Translations under genes and position numbers: made by a program
Shown here: one piece after another, positions 6,793-10,022 of the stretch
How positions within the stretch are numbered: the stretch's first letter is position 1
How the letters are laid out: the number at the start of each line of letters is the position of its first letter
NCBI GenBank assembly: GCA_002319875.1
Contig: DCFS01000160.1
Span: 3,190 to 13,211, forward strand
Reading direction: 5' to 3'
DNA: 10,022 nucleotides
DNA from: Treponema sp. UBA1798
GTDB lineage: Bacteria > Spirochaetota > Spirochaetia > Treponematales > Treponemataceae
Notes under the pieces: model-generated
The model's input: the letters and a program-made list of their open reading frames with translations, nothing else
Databases searched by the model: none
Told to the model about the DNA's origin: nothing

Positions 6793-6796
6793 GGAG
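6793..6796 (+). promoter_or_regulatory. Shine-Dalgarno GGAG of the ppx/gppA-family gene
   Basis: GGAG lies 6 nt upstream of ATG 6803, within the 13-bp gap after the glycoside hydrolase stop codon. This supports both the start and operonic coupling. Confidence 0.65.
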
Positions 6797-6802
6797 CGAC
6801 AG

Positions 6803-8332
6803 ATGGCATCCCTGGAGGCAGTCATTGAAATCGGCTCTACAGGAATACGTCTTCTTGTAGCTGAAATCACTGATGACAGAAACAGAAACGTTCTCGACCG
6901 TTCGGAAATGCCCGTCGCGCTCGGGCGCGACGTGTTTACCGGCGGATCCGTAAGCAGAGAGTCTTTGTTACAGTGTATCCGTATCCTTATACGATTCCGT
7001 GAACAGCTTGCAGGCTGGGGAATTCCCCCCGAAAAAGCAACGGTCATAGCAACCAGTGCGCTGCGCGAAGCGAAAAACCGGGATCCTGTCCTTGACCGTA
7101 TACACGTAAAAACCGGTTTCCGCGTACAGGTAATCGATGGTATTGAAAATAACCGCCTCACATATCTTGCAGTAACGGAATGCCTCAAAGGAGAATCCGT
7201 AACAGGCAGGGCACAGGATGCGATTATTCTGGAAGTAGGCGGAGGTTCAACGGAACTGATGCTCATTGAAAAAGGAAAAATGGCCGGAGCCCACAGCATG
7301 CGCCTCGGTACGGTCATTATTGAGCAGCAGATGCGTACCATGCTTGGTTCTTTTCAGGATGCACGCAGGTATGTTGAAGAATTTATACGGAATACCAGAG
7401 GCTCGCTCAACAATGAACTTGACCTCAAAAAACTCCGGCAGTTTATTGCCGTTGGAACCGATGCTCGCATTGTAGCAGTCAACACAGGACATCCCATTTC
7501 CACATTCCTCTGGGAAATAGAAAGAGGCAGCTTTGAGAAATTCGTGGATGAACTGCAGGACTATACCACCGAAGAATGTGTAGCCAGGTTTAAGATTTCC
7601 TACAACGACGCGCAGTCCCTTCATTTCAGTCTTCTTATTTATAAACTTTTTCTCAAACTTACAAACGTCCGGAAAGTAATCGTAGCGGAAACAAGTATCC
7701 GTGAAGGTCTTGTCATCAGCAAGATGACAACCCCTGATACTTCACTGCAGCAGGAATTCTACTCCCAGATAACCGCATCGGCCCGTAACCTTCTGCGGAA
7801 ATATCGCGGAGACGAAAGGCATGCTGATTATGTCCGCCGCATAAGTGTCAAACTGTTTGAAGCCCTTAAAACGGAAATAGGTCTTGATGATAAAGCCTGC
7901 ATGCTGCTGGAGGTGTCTGCAATTCTTCATGACATCGGAATGTTTATCCGGCTCGACAATCATAATCAGCATTCCAGTTATATTATCAATAATTCTGAGA
8001 TTTTCGGACTCGACAAAGAAGACATATCCATTGTTTCACAGATAGCACTGTATCACCGGGGAAGCAGATTACCGCAGGACGATGAGCGGTTCCAGATGCT
8101 GCCCAGAAACGACCGGATGATAATACTCAAACTGACGGCAATTCTGCGTATTGCCGATGCACTGGACAGGAGCCATGAACAGAAAATAACGGAATTTACG
8201 CTTCGGCTGGACAATGAAACTATGACGATAAGGACGACCGGAAAATATAATATTGTACTGGAACAGCTCGCCCTTTCTCAGAAAGCCGATATGTTCGAAT
8301 CCATATTCGGCTATAAAATTATTATTATGTGA
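6803..8332 (+). CDS. ppx: Ppx/GppA-family phosphatase-like protein with C-terminal HD domain
   Basis: This family has an ASKHA fold that binds phosphate and hydrolyses polyphosphate from its ends or converts pppGpp to ppGpp. The 509-residue length matches the long, E. coli Ppx-type form. Visible motifs: phosphate loop 1 VIEIGSTGIRLLVAE (7-21), ATSALREAKN (83-92), VIDGIENNRLTYLAV (110-124), phosphate loop 2 EVGGGSTEL (144-152), and ETSIREGL (296-303). The C-terminal part is an HD-type domain with LHDIG (375-379; His376-Asp377), NQHSSYIINNSEIFG (388-402) and LYHRG (416-420). Compared with E. coli Ppx, the catalytic Glu121 position is Asn116, and Asp is replaced by Glu at 9 and 144. Adjacency to ppk favours a polyP role, but exopolyphosphatase activity is not assured; pppGpp phosphatase or sensor roles are open. 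It lies 13 bp after the glycoside hydrolase gene and 54 bp before ppk. Confidence 0.9.
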   Translation: MASLEAVIEIGSTGIRLLVAEITDDRNRNVLDRSEMPVALGRDVFTGGSVSRESLLQCIRILIRFREQLAGWGIPPEKATVIATSALREAKNRDPVLDRIHVKTGFRVQVIDGIENNRLTYLAVTECLKGESVTGRAQDAIILEVGGGSTELMLIEKGKMAGAHSMRLGTVIIEQQMRTMLGSFQDARRYVEEFIRNTRGSLNNELDLKKLRQFIAVGTDARIVAVNTGHPISTFLWEIERGSFEKFVDELQDYTTEECVARFKISYNDAQSLHFSLLIYKLFLKLTNVRKVIVAETSIREGLVISKMTTPDTSLQQEFYSQITASARNLLRKYRGDERHADYVRRISVKLFEALKTEIGLDDKACMLLEVSAILHDIGMFIRLDNHNQHSSYIINNSEIFGLDKEDISIVSQIALYHRGSRLPQDDERFQMLPRNDRMIILKLTAILRIADALDRSHEQKITEFTLRLDNETMTIRTTGKYNIVLEQLALSQKADMFESIFGYKIIIM

Positions 8333-8371
8333 GGCGTTTTTAATATTCATCTGACTTTTGAAAACGCCTTA
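8330..8371 (+). promoter_or_regulatory. Hairpin between ppx and ppk overlapping the ppx stop codon
   Basis: Arms 8330-8343 and 8358-8371 pair over 14 positions with a 14-nt loop (8344-8357). The core GGCGTTTT / AAAACGCC is perfect; two G-T wobbles, one on each side of it, extend the stem. The left arm begins with the ppx TGA. No T-run follows, so it is not a standard intrinsic terminator. The ppk Shine-Dalgarno begins 4 nt after the right arm. It could act in attenuation, mRNA processing or 3' protection of ppx mRNA. Confidence 0.55.
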
Positions 8372-8374
8372 TAC

Positions 8375-8378
8375 AGGA
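8375..8378 (+). promoter_or_regulatory. Shine-Dalgarno AGGA of ppk
   Basis: AGGA lies 8 nt before ATG 8387 and just after the intergenic hairpin. The first encoded residues (RYFNRELSWIEFN) match the usual PPK1 N-terminus, confirming this start. Confidence 0.6.
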
Positions 8379-8386
8379 AAAGCAAT

Positions 8387-10022
8387 ATGGAACAGCAGAA
8401 CAGATACTTTAACCGTGAACTTTCATGGATAGAATTCAACGCCAGGGTACTCAGTGAAGCTCTGAGAAAGGAAATTCCGCTGCTTGAGCGGTTACAGTTC
8501 CTCTCAATAGTTTCGAGCAATTTTGATGAATTTTTTCAGGTGCGCGTAGCATCCATAAAGAGACAGCTGAAGAATGACCCCCGTTATGTCGACAGTTCCG
8601 GCCTGACACCGGATGTCGTACTCCGGCAGATTTCCGCACGCTGCCATCAGATCATGCGCATACAGCACAGCTGCCTGGTAGATGATGTACTGCCGGAACT
8701 GGCGGACAAAGGCGTTGTGTATGTTACTCCTGCACACTTTTCAATGGAGCAGAAAGGCTTTACCCAGAATTTCTTTCAGTCCACAATTTTTCCCCTCCTG
8801 ACACCGCTGCGTATTGATACGGACAATTTTCCAATGCTGGGAAATCTGCGCCTGCATGCTGCATTCCTCCTGAAGCGGCTCCCCGGCGTCATGCCTTTTT
8901 CAGGAGCACCTGCAGTAAATGAAAACAGCCCCATGATAGCCGTAGTTCAGATTCCGTCAGGTATCCCGCGTATCCTCTGGCTTCCTGACAGCGTTAAAAC
9001 AAAATCATTTGCATTAATAGATGATATCGTCACTCAGTACGGTACGCAGCTTTTTCCCGGTTTCAGCGTTGAAGAAACCATGCTCTTCAAAGTGACAAGA
9101 GATGCCGATTTTGCCGTCGATGAAGACTCCGGGAGTAATTTCATCAATGCCATGGAAGAAGTCCTGGTACAGCGGCAGTCATCTTTTGCGGTACGGCTGA
9201 TGTGTAACAGATCCAGCGCAACAATACTTGCAGTTCTTACAAAAAAACTTGAACTGTTGCCCGATGATGTCTATCAGCTTGACGGAATTATGGATCCTTC
9301 CAATCTGCTTGATATAAATCAGACAGAGGATGCGGAAAAATTTCATTATCCGGAATGGCAGCACTTTTATCCTGCCGACCTTCCCGTGGATGACACCTAC
9401 TGGGATACATTCAAGCAACGGGACGTCCTCCTCCATGTACCGTATGAATCATACCAGCCGGTTATAAAACTGATATCGGATGCAGCGGATGATCCGAAAG
9501 TTCTCGCAATCAAGATGACTCTGTACAGGACGGGCCTCGACTCGCCTATCGTAGCAGCGCTGGAACGGGCTGCCAATAACGGCAAACAGGTAACGTGCTT
9601 CGTAGAGCTGAAAGCACGTTTCGATGAAGAGCGGAATATCGCGTGGGCTTCCCAGCTCGAAAAGGCAGGCGTTATCGTCATCTATGGAATAGTCAACTAT
9701 AAAGTGCACGCCAAAATACTCATGATTATGCGCCGGGAAAACGGAATAATCAGAAGGTACGTACACCTGTCGACCGGTAATTATAACCCGAAAACAGCAA
9801 AACTGTATTCCGATCTTTCACTTTTTACGACGAACCAGGAAATAGCAAATGATGCCACAATATTCTTCAACATCATATCAGGCTATTCGGCAATACAGTC
9901 AATGAAGCACCTGTCCATGGCTCCTGTCAATCTCAAATCAAAAATTCTTGCAATGATCCAGAGGGAAATCGACCGCTCAACTCCGGACAACCCCGGACTC
10001 ATCATAGCAAAAATGAACAGCC
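8387..10022 (+). CDS. ppk: Polyphosphate kinase 1, C-terminus cut by the right window edge
   Basis: PPK1 reversibly transfers the gamma-phosphate of ATP to a growing inorganic polyphosphate chain through a phosphohistidine intermediate; it is typically membrane-associated or cytoplasmic. The 545 codons present cover most of a family usually near 700 residues, so the last part of the C2 domain lies outside the window. Diagnostic stretches: RYFNRELSWIEFNARVL (6-22), the N-domain motif FLSIVSSNFDEFFQVRVA (38-55), FPLLTPLRIDTDNFP (135-149), IKMTLYRTG (375-383, conserved Arg381), FVELKARFDEERNIAWA (405-421, Arg411), YKVHAKIL (438-445), where His441 is the expected autophosphorylated residue, and VHLSTGNYNPKTAKLYSDLS (459-478) with the second conserved His460. 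All key residues seen are intact, in contrast to its operon neighbours. It is the third gene of the apparent glycoside hydrolase-ppx-ppk operon. Confidence 0.97.
   Translation, partial: MEQQNRYFNRELSWIEFNARVLSEALRKEIPLLERLQFLSIVSSNFDEFFQVRVASIKRQLKNDPRYVDSSGLTPDVVLRQISARCHQIMRIQHSCLVDDVLPELADKGVVYVTPAHFSMEQKGFTQNFFQSTIFPLLTPLRIDTDNFPMLGNLRLHAAFLLKRLPGVMPFSGAPAVNENSPMIAVVQIPSGIPRILWLPDSVKTKSFALIDDIVTQYGTQLFPGFSVEETMLFKVTRDADFAVDEDSGSNFINAMEEVLVQRQSSFAVRLMCNRSSATILAVLTKKLELLPDDVYQLDGIMDPSNLLDINQTEDAEKFHYPEWQHFYPADLPVDDTYWDTFKQRDVLLHVPYESYQPVIKLISDAADDPKVLAIKMTLYRTGLDSPIVAALERAANNGKQVTCFVELKARFDEERNIAWASQLEKAGVIVIYGIVNYKVHAKILMIMRRENGIIRRYVHLSTGNYNPKTAKLYSDLSLFTTNQEIANDATIFFNIISGYSAIQSMKHLSMAPVNLKSKILAMIQREIDRSTPDNPGLIIAKMNS

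Noticed and set aside
6784..7341. Minus-strand 185-codon open frame
   Set aside because: Antisense shadow of the ppx gene, rich in Arg/Ser/Ile from complementary codon bias; the plus strand has clear Ppx/GppA motifs.
8330..8371. Intrinsic terminator between ppx and ppk
   Set aside because: The hairpin is real but has no following T-run and leads directly into the ppk ribosome site, so it is recorded as a regulatory hairpin.
1..10022. CRISPR array, tRNA/rRNA genes, insertion sequence or prophage
   Set aside because: No regularly spaced direct repeats, no cloverleaf or rRNA signature, no transposase or integrase, and almost the whole window is coding.

Overview
The window reads as ordinary chromosomal DNA from a Gram-negative-type bacterium of moderate GC. 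It is densely coded on both strands, with no mobile element, CRISPR array or RNA gene that I can see. A lipoprotein with a treponeme-like lipobox, a GatB-asparaginase chimera and a single-pass envelope protein of unrecognised family make a spirochaete (Treponema-like) host my best guess. That guess rests on recall of such proteins, not on a marker gene.

Layout: (1) 1-1100, minus: a TPR-repeat lipoprotein cut by the left edge. (2) 1161-2942, plus: a divergent membrane-anchored protein of unknown function. (3) 2927-5287, minus: a 786-residue chimera of a GatB/GatE-like amidotransferase subunit and an L-asparaginase/GatD-like domain, whose 3' end overlaps gene 2 tail to tail by 16 bp. (4) 5359-6789, plus: an (alpha/alpha)6-barrel glycoside-hydrolase-like protein, divergent from gene 3 across a 71-bp gap with two facing TATACT -10 boxes. 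(5) 6803-8332, plus: a Ppx/GppA-family protein with a C-terminal HD domain. (6) 8387 to the right edge, plus: polyphosphate kinase 1, cut before its C-terminus. No gene-free stretch exceeds about 70 bp.

Genes 4-6 look like one operon (gaps of 13 and 54 bp). The best-understood theme is polyphosphate metabolism: PPK1 makes polyP from ATP, and Ppx/GppA relatives degrade polyP or pppGpp. A 14-bp hairpin sits between ppx and ppk and covers the ppx stop codon.

The most unusual aspect is that three recognisable enzyme-family proteins carry substitutions at positions expected to be catalytic, while the neighbouring PPK1 keeps all its key residues. The asparaginase half of gene 3 has MGGV in place of the nucleophile motif TGGT. 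The glycoside hydrolase has no acidic residue where the family has its catalytic Asp. The Ppx protein has Asn at the catalytic Glu and Glu at two conserved Asp positions. These calls come from by-eye alignment to remembered family motifs. They are hypotheses about altered or lost activity, not proof.
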